Counted from the stretch's first letter, positions 47,190-56,213 are shown. The stretch: 64,000 bases of DNA from Enterobacter huaxiensis (GCF_003594935.2 NZ_CP043342.1:4588001-4652000); one strand, 5' to 3'. Numbers and translations are program-made. Notes: generated from the sequence alone by a model not told the origin.

Positions 47190-47218
47190 AAAAAACCCCG
47201 CTCGAAGCGGGGATTTTT
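47190..47218 (-). terminator. Terminator after yiaF
   Basis: CCCCGCTTCGAGCGGGG on the minus strand is followed by a T run; it begins 2 bases after the yiaF stop. Confidence 0.85.
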
Positions 47219-47219
47219 G

Positions 47220-47930
47220 TCATTCCGTGGCGGCGACTGCCGCACTCCACGCCTGACTGAAGGCCTGATGCTGGGAAGCCAGCGGCCCAATCAAGGTATT
47301 GTACTGGCTCGCCTGCTGAGAGGTCGGGAACTGGATACCATTAGAGACGAAGCTCACCTGGGTTCCCTGCTCAGAGATAAAATCGCCCACCTGCACCAGC
47401 TGTTGGGTGAAAATCTGCGCGGCTGGGATCAGCGGCTGCAAGGCATCAGAAGGTTTGGTCACCACTTTCTCATACACCTTGTCGAACACCGGCTTGAGAT
47501 CCTCGCCCTGCTTCAGCGCGGAGCGTGACGCATCAGCCTGCATTTTTGCATTTTGCAGCTGCTGGCTCAGAACGCCGAGCGCGCCGTTTGACTGGCGCAG
47601 CGGTTCACGCTGAGTCATATAATCCTGCGGCACGCGAATCGCATTCACGCTGTCCAGCACTGGACGCAGGCCGGAGTCCATCGCCTGGCTCACCTGCTGT
47701 GAATAACCATAAATTATGGCGTAATCAGACACGAAGGGACCAAACTGTTTTTTCTGATCCGCAGTCAGCGTTGGTAAACGCTCGCCGCTGCGCATCACTG
47801 TATTCTGCAGAAAATCGATAAACGCTTTGCGCTGATCGCCTTCTTTATCAAAACACCCACTCAGGCTAACTACCATTAACAACGCCGCAATAGGCGCAAA
47901 CCAGCGAGAGCAGGACTTTCCTGTCGCCAT
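47220..47930 (-). CDS. yiaF: DUF3053 lipoprotein YiaF
   Basis: A predicted lipoprotein of unknown function (DUF3053). The 236-residue length equals E. coli YiaF. The N-terminus MATGKSCSRW leads to a lipobox SLSGC with C26. The mature part is helical and Gln-rich. A longer frame from 47969 was rejected because the ATG at 47930 matches the ortholog start. It diverges from yiaG. Confidence 0.93.
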   Translation of the reverse strand: MATGKSCSRWFAPIAALLMVVSLSGCFDKEGDQRKAFIDFLQNTVMRSGERLPTLTADQKKQFGPFVSDYAIIYGYSQQVSQAMDSGLRPVLDSVNAIRVPQDYMTQREPLRQSNGALGVLSQQLQNAKMQADASRSALKQGEDLKPVFDKVYEKVVTKPSDALQPLIPAAQIFTQQLVQVGDFISEQGTQVSFVSNGIQFPTSQQASQYNTLIGPLASQHQAFSQAWSAAVAATE

Positions 47931-48092
47931 TTTAATACTCCTTTCACCCAAAAAAGCGCACACCGGCACACGCGTGCCCGACGCTCACAAGGATAGTCCA
48001 GGTCAGCCCTGCAAGATACTCTTTTCATGCAAAACGGTTATTGCCGTTTTATTTCTTAGCATTTACAAAAAAATACCTGGCGGAGCCGATAT

Positions 48093-48197
48093 ATGGTTAA
48101 TCAGGTAATTAGCATAATTATCCATAGTGCTGAAACGCGTAAAGCGATCGTTACCGCACGATTAATCACAGGGGTGACGATCCTGGGTGTGCATTAA
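48093..48197 (+). CDS. Possible small protein of 34 residues upstream of yiaG
   Basis: ATG at 48093 opens a 34-codon frame (MVNQVISIIIHSAETRKAIV...) ending TAA at 48195-48197. GGAG lies 8-11 bases upstream, ideal spacing. The N-terminal half is hydrophobic, the middle basic. It is on the yiaG strand, 64 bases before yiaG. It could be a leader peptide or a chance frame; no homolog is known to me. The rest of the 331-base yiaF-yiaG gap holds only a small hairpin at 48031-48050. Confidence 0.3.
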   Translation: MVNQVISIIIHSAETRKAIVTARLITGVTILGVH

Positions 48198-48261
48198 AGA
48201 CTATTCTTAACAGGCTCTCTGATGTTCTTGATCCGTGTGTGTGATTTAAGAGGAGTTCTCA

Positions 48262-48549
48262 ATGGAATATAAAGATCCTGAGTTTGAGCTGCTGAGCAGC
48301 CTGGAACAGATTATTTTTAAAGATGTGCCGCAGGCGATTACCCTGCAACAGAAGCCCAATCCCTTTACAGAATTTGAGCAATTGCGCAAAGGGTCAGGGC
48401 TAAAAAATGATGAATTCGCCCGAGCAATGGGTGTCAGCGTAGCGATGGTGCTTGAGTGGGAGTCAAAACGTGAAAAGCCTACGCCAACCGAGCTAAAGCT
48501 GATGCGCCTGATTCAGGCCAACCCGGCCCTCAGCAAGCAGATAGCCTAG
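48262..48549 (+). CDS. yiaG: Helix-turn-helix regulator YiaG
   Basis: A small putative DNA-binding protein of the HigA/XRE type. The 95-residue protein has a helix-turn-helix at about 40-80 (EFEQLRKGSGLKNDEFARAM, then VSVAMVLEWESKR). It matches E. coli YiaG in length and sequence. The ribosome site AGAGGAG precedes the ATG. No toxin partner is adjacent. Target genes are unknown. Confidence 0.92.
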   Translation: MEYKDPEFELLSSLEQIIFKDVPQAITLQQKPNPFTEFEQLRKGSGLKNDEFARAMGVSVAMVLEWESKREKPTPTELKLMRLIQANPALSKQIA

Positions 48550-48564
48550 TAGAGTTTGTTACCG

Positions 48565-48587
48565 CCCCCGCCTTTGCGGGGGTTTGT
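48565..48587 (+). terminator. Terminator after yiaG
   Basis: CCCCCGC-CTTT-GCGGGGG followed by TTTGTGTT lies 15 bases after the yiaG stop and just before the 3' end of the convergent ABC-F gene. Confidence 0.75.
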
Positions 48588-48589
48588 GT

Positions 48590-50209
48590 TTAAAGGCTTT
48601 CACAACGCCAGCCCCCTCTTTCCCACACCATCTCATGCGTCAGCTTTAACGCCTTCAAAAAAGCCTCATCGTGCGACACCACCAGCAGCGCGCCGGGAAA
48701 CTCAGCCAGTGCCGCTTCAATCGCCTGTACGGATGCTAAATCGAGATGGTTGGTCGGTTCGTCGAGAAGCAAAAGTTGCGCGGCCTCTTTACGCCATAGC
48801 ACGCAGGCCAGCGCGGCTTTCAGACGCTCACCCCCACTCAGGTCGGCGAGCGGCAGCATAACTTTATCTGCCCCCAGCTGAAGCTGGGCTAAACGAGTAC
48901 GCAGTACGCCTTCGTCCAGCGGCGTATTGCCCAGGTTGAGATGGGACATCACCGACTGCGTCAGGTCCAGCTGAGAAAGGTGCTGATCGAGATACGCGCA
49001 CGTGACCGAGACGTTACAGGTGCCGGAACGTGGGACGATTTCGCCGAGGATCGCTTTTAACAACGTCGACTTTCCACAGCCGTTCGGCCCTTTAAGCGCC
49101 ACGCGCATCGGCCCGTCCATACGCCAGCCGATGGGGGCGTTATGCACATGCGGCATCACCAGGTCGTCCAGCACCAGCACCTGCTTCCCCTCGACAATCT
49201 GGCTGCCGGGCAGGGTGAACATCACCGGGCTATCGTCCTCCACCCGCTCGCGTGCCGTATTCACGGCGGCATTCAGCGCATCGTTCCGATCGCTATGCTG
49301 TTTTTTCCAGGAACTAATCCGCTCTTTCGCCGCGCCTTTGTATTTGACCCGCTCAAACGAGGCGATGTTGAGCGTATCGACGGTACGCAGCGTTTTTGCC
49401 GAACGCCGCTGGCTGTCGTCATGCTCTTTTTGCATGCGCGCGCGGGTGCGTTTTCGCTCTGTCGCCGCATGTTCCAGCGCTGAGCGGGCGGCCATCTGTT
49501 CAGCATCGCGCTGGGCTTTATAGTCAGAATAGTTTCCGCCATAGCTGCGCAGGCCACAGGCACTCAGCTCCAGAATGCGCGGCACCTGCGCCAGTAGCTC
49601 ACGGTCATGAGAGGCGACCAGTACGCCGCCCTGATAACGGGCAAGCTGGTCGTAGAACCACCTGCGGCCTTGCCTGTCGAGATGGTTGGTGGGTTCGTCC
49701 AGCAGCAGATAACCGGCGTTCGCCGTAAACGCGCCACACAGCAGCGCGCGGATGCGTTCACCGCCGCTGAATTCGATGACTGGCCTATCGGGATCAAACG
49801 GCGGGAGTTTCGCCTGCACAAACGCGTCGCCAAGCCGCTCAGCTAAATCCCAGAAGCCGTCGAGCATTTCCAGATCGTCAGGATGATAATCTCCGCTGTC
49901 GATGCGCTTTCGCGCGGCGAAGATAGCGTGATAGCCGAGCATTTCCGCCAGCGTAGTTTGCGGTGAAAGATCGTGCTGCTGTGCCACGTAGACGCAGGTT
50001 CCGGAACGTTCGATATGGCCGCTGTCGGGTTCATCAAGGCCTGCCAGCAGGCGCAGCAGACGTGTTTTTCCGCAGCCGTTGCGGCCTACCAGCGCGCATA
50101 GCGCGGGCTCCAGTGATAAATTCAGCGGACCAAAAAGGGTATCGCCCGTCGCAAACCGACAGGTGACCTGATGCAAAATAAAAGAAGGGGACTGCGCAAA
50201 ATGAGCCAT
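48590..50209 (-). CDS. ABC-F family ATPase
   Basis: A soluble twin-ATPase protein of the ABC-F family, whose members act on ribosomes as translation factors or antibiotic-protection proteins. The 539-residue protein has P-loops GRNGCGKT (about 42-49) and GPNGCGKST (about 371-379), signatures FSGGERIRAL and LSGGERLKAAL, two LLLDEPTNHLD Walker B motifs and no membrane segment. A long charged linker lies between the cassettes. It is not Uup, EttA, YheS or YbiT by sequence as I remember them, and E. coli lacks a gene here. ATG 50209 is chosen for its AGGAG site; GTG 50215 is the alternative. Confidence 0.88.
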   Translation of the reverse strand: MAHFAQSPSFILHQVTCRFATGDTLFGPLNLSLEPALCALVGRNGCGKTRLLRLLAGLDEPDSGHIERSGTCVYVAQQHDLSPQTTLAEMLGYHAIFAARKRIDSGDYHPDDLEMLDGFWDLAERLGDAFVQAKLPPFDPDRPVIEFSGGERIRALLCGAFTANAGYLLLDEPTNHLDRQGRRWFYDQLARYQGGVLVASHDRELLAQVPRILELSACGLRSYGGNYSDYKAQRDAEQMAARSALEHAATERKRTRARMQKEHDDSQRRSAKTLRTVDTLNIASFERVKYKGAAKERISSWKKQHSDRNDALNAAVNTARERVEDDSPVMFTLPGSQIVEGKQVLVLDDLVMPHVHNAPIGWRMDGPMRVALKGPNGCGKSTLLKAILGEIVPRSGTCNVSVTCAYLDQHLSQLDLTQSVMSHLNLGNTPLDEGVLRTRLAQLQLGADKVMLPLADLSGGERLKAALACVLWRKEAAQLLLLDEPTNHLDLASVQAIEAALAEFPGALLVVSHDEAFLKALKLTHEMVWERGGWRCESL

Positions 50210-50215
50210 AAGCAC

Positions 50216-50364
50216 TCCTGAATGAAATCAAAACATCCCCTGCCGACGCGATAGCGTTTAGCAAGGATCGAAATTCATCAGTCGTGTTTGTTCATTTTTG
50301 GGGGGCGCTCCAGCGCGAGAAAGTTAATGGGATAAGGATAGCGGTAATGTGTTGACGGTTTCAA
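50216..50364 (-). promoter_or_regulatory. Leader of the ABC-F gene with two coupled mini-ORFs
   Basis: A promoter candidate has -35 TTGAAA (50364-50359), 18 bases, -10 TATCCT (50340-50335). The leader encodes MNKHD (50295-50278) whose TGA overlaps the ATG of MNFDPC (50278-50258) by one base. Many ABC-F resistance genes are controlled by such short leader ORFs. No good ribosome site precedes the first ATG (GGAG is 13 bases away), so translation is uncertain. Confidence 0.35.
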
Positions 50365-50389
50365 GGTTAAATTTTGGGCGACTTATACT

Positions 50390-50466
50390 CCCTCTCCCTC
50401 TGGGCTGAGGGATCCCCACAAAATATTGCCTGCACGGATGCCCCCTCTCCCTTGAAGGAGAGGGGG
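50390..50466. repeat. Degenerate CCCTCTCCC repeats between the ABC-F gene and glyS
   Basis: A partial copy (50390-50411, CCCTCTCCCTCTGGGCTGAGGG) and a hairpin CCCCTCTCC-CTTGAA-GGAGAGGGG (50441-50466) belong to the same family as the clean copies elsewhere. A GTGCCA/TGGCAC palindrome lies at 50539-50553. No gene is supported in 50365-50613. Confidence 0.6.
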
Positions 50467-50573
50467 AACATAAGACTCAGGTGGTCATTCCGTTCACTTT
50501 ATGTTCCTTGCTACTCTGTAACAATAATACCAGTGAGCGTGCCAGGGTGGCACAATCGCGATCGGCTAAACCT

Positions 50574-50603
50574 GCCGGATGACGCTGCGCTTATCCGGCC
50601 TAC
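50574..50603. repeat. REP element downstream of glyS
   Basis: GCCGGATGACGCTGCGCTTATCCGGCCTAC is split here as GCCGGATGACG...CTTATCCGGC plus CTAC, the classical enterobacterial REP layout. Confidence 0.85.
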
Positions 50604-50613
50604 AAAAGCCCCA

Positions 50614-50640
50614 TAAAAAAACCCGCCGAAGCGGGTTTTT
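50614..50640 (-). terminator. Terminator of glyQS
   Basis: ACCCGC-TTCGGC-GGGT-type hairpin on the minus strand with flanking A and T runs, 22 bases beyond the glyS stop. Confidence 0.85.
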
Positions 50641-50662
50641 AGTATTTGTAACAGCGGGCACG

Positions 50663-52732
50663 TTACTGCAGGAGCGAAATATCCGCCACGCGCAGGAACA
50701 GCTCGCGAAGTTTCTCGAGCATGGAGAGGCGGTTAATACGCAGATCTTTATCTTCTACGTTCACCATCACTTTCTCGAAGAAGGCGTCGATCACGTCACG
50801 CAGCTCGGCCAGTTCTACCAGCGCTTCCTGGTAACGGCCTTCCGCGAAGTACGGCTCGAGCTTGTCACGCAGCACAACAACCTGCATCGCCAGCGCGATC
50901 TCTTCCGGCTCTTTCAGGGTTGCCGCGTTCACGCGCTCGTTCAGCGTTTCGTCGGATTTCGCCAGGATGTTGGATACGCGCTTGTTGGCCGCAGCCAGGG
51001 CAGATGCCGCTTCCAGGGTACGGAAGTGGGAAACCGCCTTCATACGCGCATCGAAATCAGCCGGACGGGTTGGACGACGCGCCAGCACCGCCTGAATGGT
51101 ATCGACGGTGTAACCTTCGTCCTGATACCACGCGCGGAAACGACCGAGCATGAAGTCGATCACGTCATCCACGACCTTCGCGTTGGTCAGCTTGTCGCCG
51201 TACAGACGCACCGCTTCTTCGGTCAGGGTCTGCAGATCGAGGTTCAGGTTCTTCTCAACGATAATGCGCAGCACGCCCAGCGCGGCACGACGCAGCGCAA
51301 ACGGGTCTTTATCACCTTTTGGATGCTGACCGATACCGAAGATACCCGCCAGGGTGTCCATCTTATCGGCAATCGCGACGGCACACGCAACCGGGTTGGA
51401 CGGCAGATCGTCACCCGCAAAGCGCGGCTGATACTGCTCGTTCAGGGCAACGGCCACGTCTTCCGCTTCGCCATCATGACGCGCGTAGTGCATGCCCATA
51501 ACGCCCTGAGTGTCGGTAAATTCAAACACCATGTTGGTCATCAAGTCGCACTTGGACAGCAGGCCAGCGCGGGTCGCGTGGTTTACGTCAGCACCGATTT
51601 CGCGAGCGATCCAGCCGGACAGCTCCGCAATGCGGTCGGTTTTGTCGCGCAGCGTACCCAGCTGCTGTTGGAACAGCACGGTCTGCAGGCGCGGCAGGTT
51701 ATCTTCCAGACGCTTTTTACGGTCGGTGTTGAAGAAGAACTCTGCATCCGCCAGGCGCGGACGAACGACTTTCTCGTTACCGGAGATAATCTGGATCGGA
51801 TCTTTCGATTCGATGTTCGCCACGAAGATGAAGTTTGGCAACAGCTTGCCGTCGTTGGCGTATACCGGGAAGTATTTCTGGTCACCCTTCATGGTGTACA
51901 CCAGCGCCTCTGCCGGAACGGCCAGGAATTTCTCTTCAAACTTCGCGGTCAGCACAACTGGCCATTCGACCAGAGAGGTCACTTCTTCCAGCAGGCTTTC
52001 GCTCAGGTCTGCGTTGCCGCCAATCTGGCGCGCCGCTTCTTCGGCATCCGCTTTGATTTTGGCTTTACGCAATTCGTAGTCAGCAATGACCTTACCGCGC
52101 TCCAGCAGGATCTGCGGATACTGGTCGGCGTTGTCGATGGTGAACTCCGGCTCGCCCATAAAGCGGTGGCCGCGGATCACGCGATCGGATGCTACGCCCA
52201 GAATGGTGGCAGGGATAACGGTATCGCCCAGCAGCAGGGTCACGGTGTGAACCGGACGCACGAAGTGTACGTCGCTTGCGCCCCAGCGCATCAGCTTAGG
52301 AATAGGCAGTTTAGCCAGTGAGGTCGCGATCATGTTTGGCAGCAGCGCTTCAGCACTTTCGCCTTTAACATGGGCACGGTACAGCAGCCACTCGCCTTTG
52401 TCGGTGGTCAGACGCTCGGCCTGATCGACGGTGATACCGCAGCCGCGCGCCCAGCCTTCAGCCGCTTTACTCGGCTTGCCTTCCGCGTCAAACGCCTGGG
52501 CAATCGCCGGGCCACGTTTTTCGACTTCGCGATCGGGCTGAGAAGCCGCCAGATTTGCCACTTTCAGCGCCAGACGGCGCGGCGCGGCAAACCACTCAAT
52601 TTTACCGTGCGCCAGGCCAGCGTTATCCAGCTCGGCGGTCACGTTCGCAGCAAAAGATTCAGCCAGGCTGCGCAGGGCTTTTGGTGGCAGCTCTTCGGTG
52701 CCGATTTCCACCAGGAAAGTTTTATCAGACAT
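50663..52732 (-). CDS. glyS: Glycyl-tRNA synthetase beta subunit
   Basis: GlyS is the tRNA-binding subunit of the heterotetrameric glycyl-tRNA synthetase. The 689-residue length equals E. coli. The N-terminus MSDKTFLVEIGTEELPPKAL and the C-terminal anticodon-binding DALR-like domain are intact. It starts 9 bases after glyQ. Confidence 0.98.
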   Translation of the reverse strand: MSDKTFLVEIGTEELPPKALRSLAESFAANVTAELDNAGLAHGKIEWFAAPRRLALKVANLAASQPDREVEKRGPAIAQAFDAEGKPSKAAEGWARGCGITVDQAERLTTDKGEWLLYRAHVKGESAEALLPNMIATSLAKLPIPKLMRWGASDVHFVRPVHTVTLLLGDTVIPATILGVASDRVIRGHRFMGEPEFTIDNADQYPQILLERGKVIADYELRKAKIKADAEEAARQIGGNADLSESLLEEVTSLVEWPVVLTAKFEEKFLAVPAEALVYTMKGDQKYFPVYANDGKLLPNFIFVANIESKDPIQIISGNEKVVRPRLADAEFFFNTDRKKRLEDNLPRLQTVLFQQQLGTLRDKTDRIAELSGWIAREIGADVNHATRAGLLSKCDLMTNMVFEFTDTQGVMGMHYARHDGEAEDVAVALNEQYQPRFAGDDLPSNPVACAVAIADKMDTLAGIFGIGQHPKGDKDPFALRRAALGVLRIIVEKNLNLDLQTLTEEAVRLYGDKLTNAKVVDDVIDFMLGRFRAWYQDEGYTVDTIQAVLARRPTRPADFDARMKAVSHFRTLEAASALAAANKRVSNILAKSDETLNERVNAATLKEPEEIALAMQVVVLRDKLEPYFAEGRYQEALVELAELRDVIDAFFEKVMVNVEDKDLRINRLSMLEKLRELFLRVADISLLQ

Positions 52733-52741
52733 GGCCGCCTC

Positions 52742-53653
52742 TTATTTGTTTCGGTTGCACATCGGGAAGCCAAGGGCTTCACGGGACGCATAGTACGCTT
52801 CTGCAACGGCTTTGGTCAGGGTACGAATACGCAGAATGTAGCGCTGACGTTCAGTCACGGAGATCGCTTTGCGGGCGTCCAGCAGGTTGAAGCTGTGGGC
52901 GGCCTTCAGAATACGCTCGTAGGCAGGCAGCGGCAGCGGAGTTTCCAGCGCCAGCAGCTGCTGCGCCTCTTTCTCGTACTGCTCAAAGCAGGTGAACAGG
53001 AAGTCCACGTCCGCGTATTCGAAGTTATAGGTGGATTGCTCCACTTCGTTCTGATGGAACACGTCGCCGTAGGTGGTTTTACCCAGCGGGCCGTCGCTCC
53101 AGACCAGGTCGTAAACGCTGTCTACGCCCTGAATGTACATTGCCAGACGTTCCAGACCGTAGGTGATTTCACCCGTGATCGGTTTACATTCCAGACCGCC
53201 AACCTGCTGGAAGTAAGTGAACTGGGTCACTTCCATGCCGTTCAGCCACACTTCCCAGCCCAGACCCCAGGCACCCAGCGTTGGGTTTTCCCAGTTATCT
53301 TCCACGAAGCGAATGTCGTGGATGGTCGGGTCCATACCCAGCTCTTTCAGTGACCCGAGGTACAGCTCCTGAATGTTCTCTGGTGATGGCTTAATGACCA
53401 CCTGGAACTGATAATAGTGCTGCAGACGGTTCGGGTTTTCGCCGTAACGGCCATCGGTCGGACGACGGGATGGCTGCACGTAAGCGGTCGCCATTGGCTC
53501 CGGCCCCAACGCGCGTAAGCTGGTCATTGGGTGCGAGGTGCCTGCGCCAACTTCCATGTCCAAAGGTTGAACAATGGTGCAGCCCTGACGAGCCCAGTAA
53601 TCCTGTAAGGTCAGGATCAGGCCCTGGAAGGTCTTGGTATCAAACTTTTGCAT
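52742..53653 (-). CDS. glyQ: Glycyl-tRNA synthetase alpha subunit
   Basis: GlyQ carries the class II catalytic site that activates glycine. The 303-residue length equals E. coli. It contains LILTLQDYWARQGCTIVQPL near the start and SRRPTDGRYGENPNRLQHYYQ (motif 2 region). A TATAAT box on the minus strand at 53806-53801, inside the ysaB 3' margin, is a promoter candidate with a poor -35. Confidence 0.98.
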   Translation of the reverse strand: MQKFDTKTFQGLILTLQDYWARQGCTIVQPLDMEVGAGTSHPMTSLRALGPEPMATAYVQPSRRPTDGRYGENPNRLQHYYQFQVVIKPSPENIQELYLGSLKELGMDPTIHDIRFVEDNWENPTLGAWGLGWEVWLNGMEVTQFTYFQQVGGLECKPITGEITYGLERLAMYIQGVDSVYDLVWSDGPLGKTTYGDVFHQNEVEQSTYNFEYADVDFLFTCFEQYEKEAQQLLALETPLPLPAYERILKAAHSFNLLDARKAISVTERQRYILRIRTLTKAVAEAYYASREALGFPMCNRNK

Positions 53654-53814
53654 AGTATTTCGTGCTGGATACGTGTGGTTTTAAATGGAAGGGATCAGTA
53701 TACCCGCTGGCTGCAAGATATACAGTACGAAACGGGGTTGTTTAGGGAAAATTGGGGAAATAAGCCTTTACGCCAGAGCACCTGAGCGCTCTGGTTGCTG
53801 ATTATACGAGCAGA

Positions 53815-54120
53815 TTAGCGCATCGAGAGATGCAAAAACTGGCCGTCCGCGTCAAAAGAACAGACAAAGCCTTCTTTACGCGCGGTATACCCCTTTAGCT
53901 CATAGCTGCCCTGAAAACGCTCGAACCCGGTGACGCTGATTTTCTGCACCTCGGAATTATAGCGGTGAGCCGCCCGATCTTTGCAGAGCTGCTCCATGTT
54001 CAGTGAACGTTCCGGACTGATTTTCCCCTGCTGCGCTTTTTGCTCAGGGGCTTCCTGCGATGCACTGCATCCTGCAAGGAGTACGAGCAGAAAGAGTGAC
54101 GCCACACGCTTCATCATCAT
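53815..54120 (-). CDS. ysaB: Lipoprotein YsaB
   Basis: A small predicted lipoprotein of unknown function. The 101-residue precursor has lipobox LLAGC with acylated C18 and matches E. coli YsaB in the C-terminal half (RSLNMEQLCKDRAAHRYN and FVCSFDADGQFLHLSMR). It lies upstream of glyQ on the same strand and diverges from wecH. Confidence 0.9.
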   Translation of the reverse strand: MMMKRVASLFLLVLLAGCSASQEAPEQKAQQGKISPERSLNMEQLCKDRAAHRYNSEVQKISVTGFERFQGSYELKGYTARKEGFVCSFDADGQFLHLSMR

Positions 54121-54304
54121 TTTTATTACCGGCCTGGTCAGTGGCTGTTATTTTTAGTATCAACGCTTTTTATAGATTACGGTTGGGCATTCTGCGAATC
54201 TCGCGGCTTCCCGACAAGCCTGTCGAATAAAACTCAGATTTTTCCAAGGGAAGACTTTTAAACAATGGGAGTCACACTCTTTTTATCAGGAGCAAGAGGA
54301 ACTG

Positions 54305-55300
54305 ATGCCGTCAAAAATTAGCTGGATTGATAATCTGCGGGGAATAGCCTGTCTGATGGTGGTGATGATCCACACGACCACCTGGTACATCACGAACGCA
54401 CACAGTATCAGCCACGTAAACTGGGATATCGCCAATATCCTTAACTCCGCTTCCCGCGTGAGCGTCCCGCTGTTCTTTATGATTTCCGGCTTTCTCTTTT
54501 TTGGCGAGCGTAGCGCCCAGCCGAGGCATTTTATCCGCATTGCATCGTGTTTGCTGTTTTACAGCGCTATTGCGCTGGTTTATATCACGCTGTTCACCTC
54601 CATTAACGCGGGACTTTCTCTAACCAATCTGCTGCAAAAACCCGTGTTCTATCATCTGTGGTTTTTCTTCGCGATAATCGTCATTTATCTGGTTTCACCG
54701 TTAATTCAGGTAAAAAACGTCAGCGGTAAAATGCTGCTGGGGCTGATGGTCGTCATTGGAATTGTGGCAAACCCGAATACCGTCTCGCAGAAAATTGATG
54801 GCTTTGAGTGGCTGCCCGTTAATCTCTATATCAACGGCGATACGTTTTACTACGTATTGTACGGCATGCTGGGTCGCGCTATCGGCATGATGGACACCCG
54901 AAGAAAGGGGATGAACTGGCTGTGCGCGGCGGCGTTTATCGTTGGCGTGTTTATTATCTCTCGCGGGACGCTGCACGAGCTGCAGTGGCGCGGCAACTTT
55001 GCCGACACCTGGTACCTGTACTGCGGTCCGATGGTCTTCATCTGCGCGGTTGCCCTGCTGACGCTCGTCAAAAATACCCTGAATAATCGCCCGCTTCCGG
55101 TACTGGGATTTATCTCGCGCCACTCGCTGGGGATTTACGGTTTTCACGCGCTGGTGATCCACGCCCTGCGCACTCGTGGCGTTGAGCTAAAAAGCTGGCC
55201 GGTGCTGGATATTGTCTGGATATTTACCGCTACGCTGGTTGTCAGCCTGCTGCTGTCGATGTTGTTGCAAAAAATCGATACGCGCCGCTTCGTCAGTTAA
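54305..55300 (+). CDS. wecH: O-acetyltransferase WecH
   Basis: WecH adds O-acetyl groups to N-acetylglucosamine in enterobacterial common antigen. The 331-residue length equals E. coli. It is an acyltransferase-3 membrane protein with about ten segments; the first has the catalytic-type His in LMVVMIHTTTW. GAGG lies about 6 bases before the ATG. Its last 8 bases overlap the convergent regulator gene. Confidence 0.93.
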   Translation: MPSKISWIDNLRGIACLMVVMIHTTTWYITNAHSISHVNWDIANILNSASRVSVPLFFMISGFLFFGERSAQPRHFIRIASCLLFYSAIALVYITLFTSINAGLSLTNLLQKPVFYHLWFFFAIIVIYLVSPLIQVKNVSGKMLLGLMVVIGIVANPNTVSQKIDGFEWLPVNLYINGDTFYYVLYGMLGRAIGMMDTRRKGMNWLCAAAFIVGVFIISRGTLHELQWRGNFADTWYLYCGPMVFICAVALLTLVKNTLNNRPLPVLGFISRHSLGIYGFHALVIHALRTRGVELKSWPVLDIVWIFTATLVVSLLLSMLLQKIDTRRFVS

Positions 55301-56213
55301 CGCTTCGCTGCCGGGCGCGATGGTACTGGCGCGGGGAGGAAAACCCTGCCGCCAGTGAAGCCTGTTCCACGCCGCGCCCCTGCAAAAGCCACTGCTCCGC
55401 CACCGCCAGACGCAGCTGCTCCAGGTAATCGCGAACGCTAATCCCTAAATGTAGCTGGAAAAGCCGGGTGAGATGACGCGGGCTGACGTGCGCCTTTCCG
55501 GCGATATCTGGCACGGTCCAGGCTTTTTGCGGCTCGGCGGTAAGCGCATCCTGCGCCCGATGGATGGCCGGATGAAGATGATTGCGATAGCGTAGCCACG
55601 GAGATAGCTGAGGATCGTCACCGGAACGGCGGAACCAGACCACCATCTCACGCGCAACGGCCAGCGCCTTTTCGGGACCGCACAGGCGGTTAATCATATG
55701 CAGCGCCAGATCGATGCCCGACGTGATCCCGGCGCTGGTCCAGATATTCTCATCCTGCACAAATATCCGGTTTTCTTTAATCGTCGCCGTGGAAGCCGCG
55801 GTGCGCAGACGGCTAATAACGTCATGGTGGGTTGTGCACTGTCTGTTGTTCAGCAGGCCCGAGTTCGCCGCCAGCAGCGCCCCTGAACAGACGCACATCA
55901 CGGTGATATCCTGGCGCTGGATCTGCGGCTGCAGGCGCATCAGCCAGTGCTGGATCTGCTGCGCCTGCGGCGTGGAGAATTGACAGCGGGAGTCGCTCAC
56001 TCCCGGCAGCACCAGCAGGCTGCCGGGAGGCAGGCTTTCGGGCAGCGGCTTAATGCCGCTCATCGTCAGGCCTATCGACGTCAAAACCTCAGGTTGCGGG
56101 CCAATGTAGTGCAGACGAAACGCGTCGCCTGCCAGCACAAAGGTCTCAGCCGGGCCGGTCAAATCTAACGACAGCACCCCGGGCATCATCACGAACCAGA
56201 CGTCGATGCGCAT
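55293..56213 (-). CDS. GlxA/FtrA-type AraC-family regulator with DJ-1 domain
   Basis: A predicted transcription regulator. The 306-residue protein has an N-terminal DJ-1/PfpI domain (1-180) with nucleophile-elbow C109 in CVCSGALLAA, and a C-terminal AraC helix-turn-helix (about 210-306; VPDIAGKAHVSPRHLTRLF and ASLAAGFSSPRQYHR). It starts in the stop codon of the upstream cysteine hydrolase gene. E. coli has yiaA-yiaB in this interval. Target and effector are unknown; the hydrolase is the likely target. Confidence 0.85.
   Translation of the reverse strand: MRIDVWFVMMPGVLSLDLTGPAETFVLAGDAFRLHYIGPQPEVLTSIGLTMSGIKPLPESLPPGSLLVLPGVSDSRCQFSTPQAQQIQHWLMRLQPQIQRQDITVMCVCSGALLAANSGLLNNRQCTTHHDVISRLRTAASTATIKENRIFVQDENIWTSAGITSGIDLALHMINRLCGPEKALAVAREMVVWFRRSGDDPQLSPWLRYRNHLHPAIHRAQDALTAEPQKAWTVPDIAGKAHVSPRHLTRLFQLHLGISVRDYLEQLRLAVAEQWLLQGRGVEQASLAAGFSSPRQYHRARQRSVN

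Noticed and set aside
48031..48056. Hairpin AAAACGG/CCGTTTT followed by ATTTCTT in the yiaF-yiaG gap, a possible small-RNA terminator
   Set aside because: Only seven base pairs, and no promoter or upstream plus-strand transcript could be identified.
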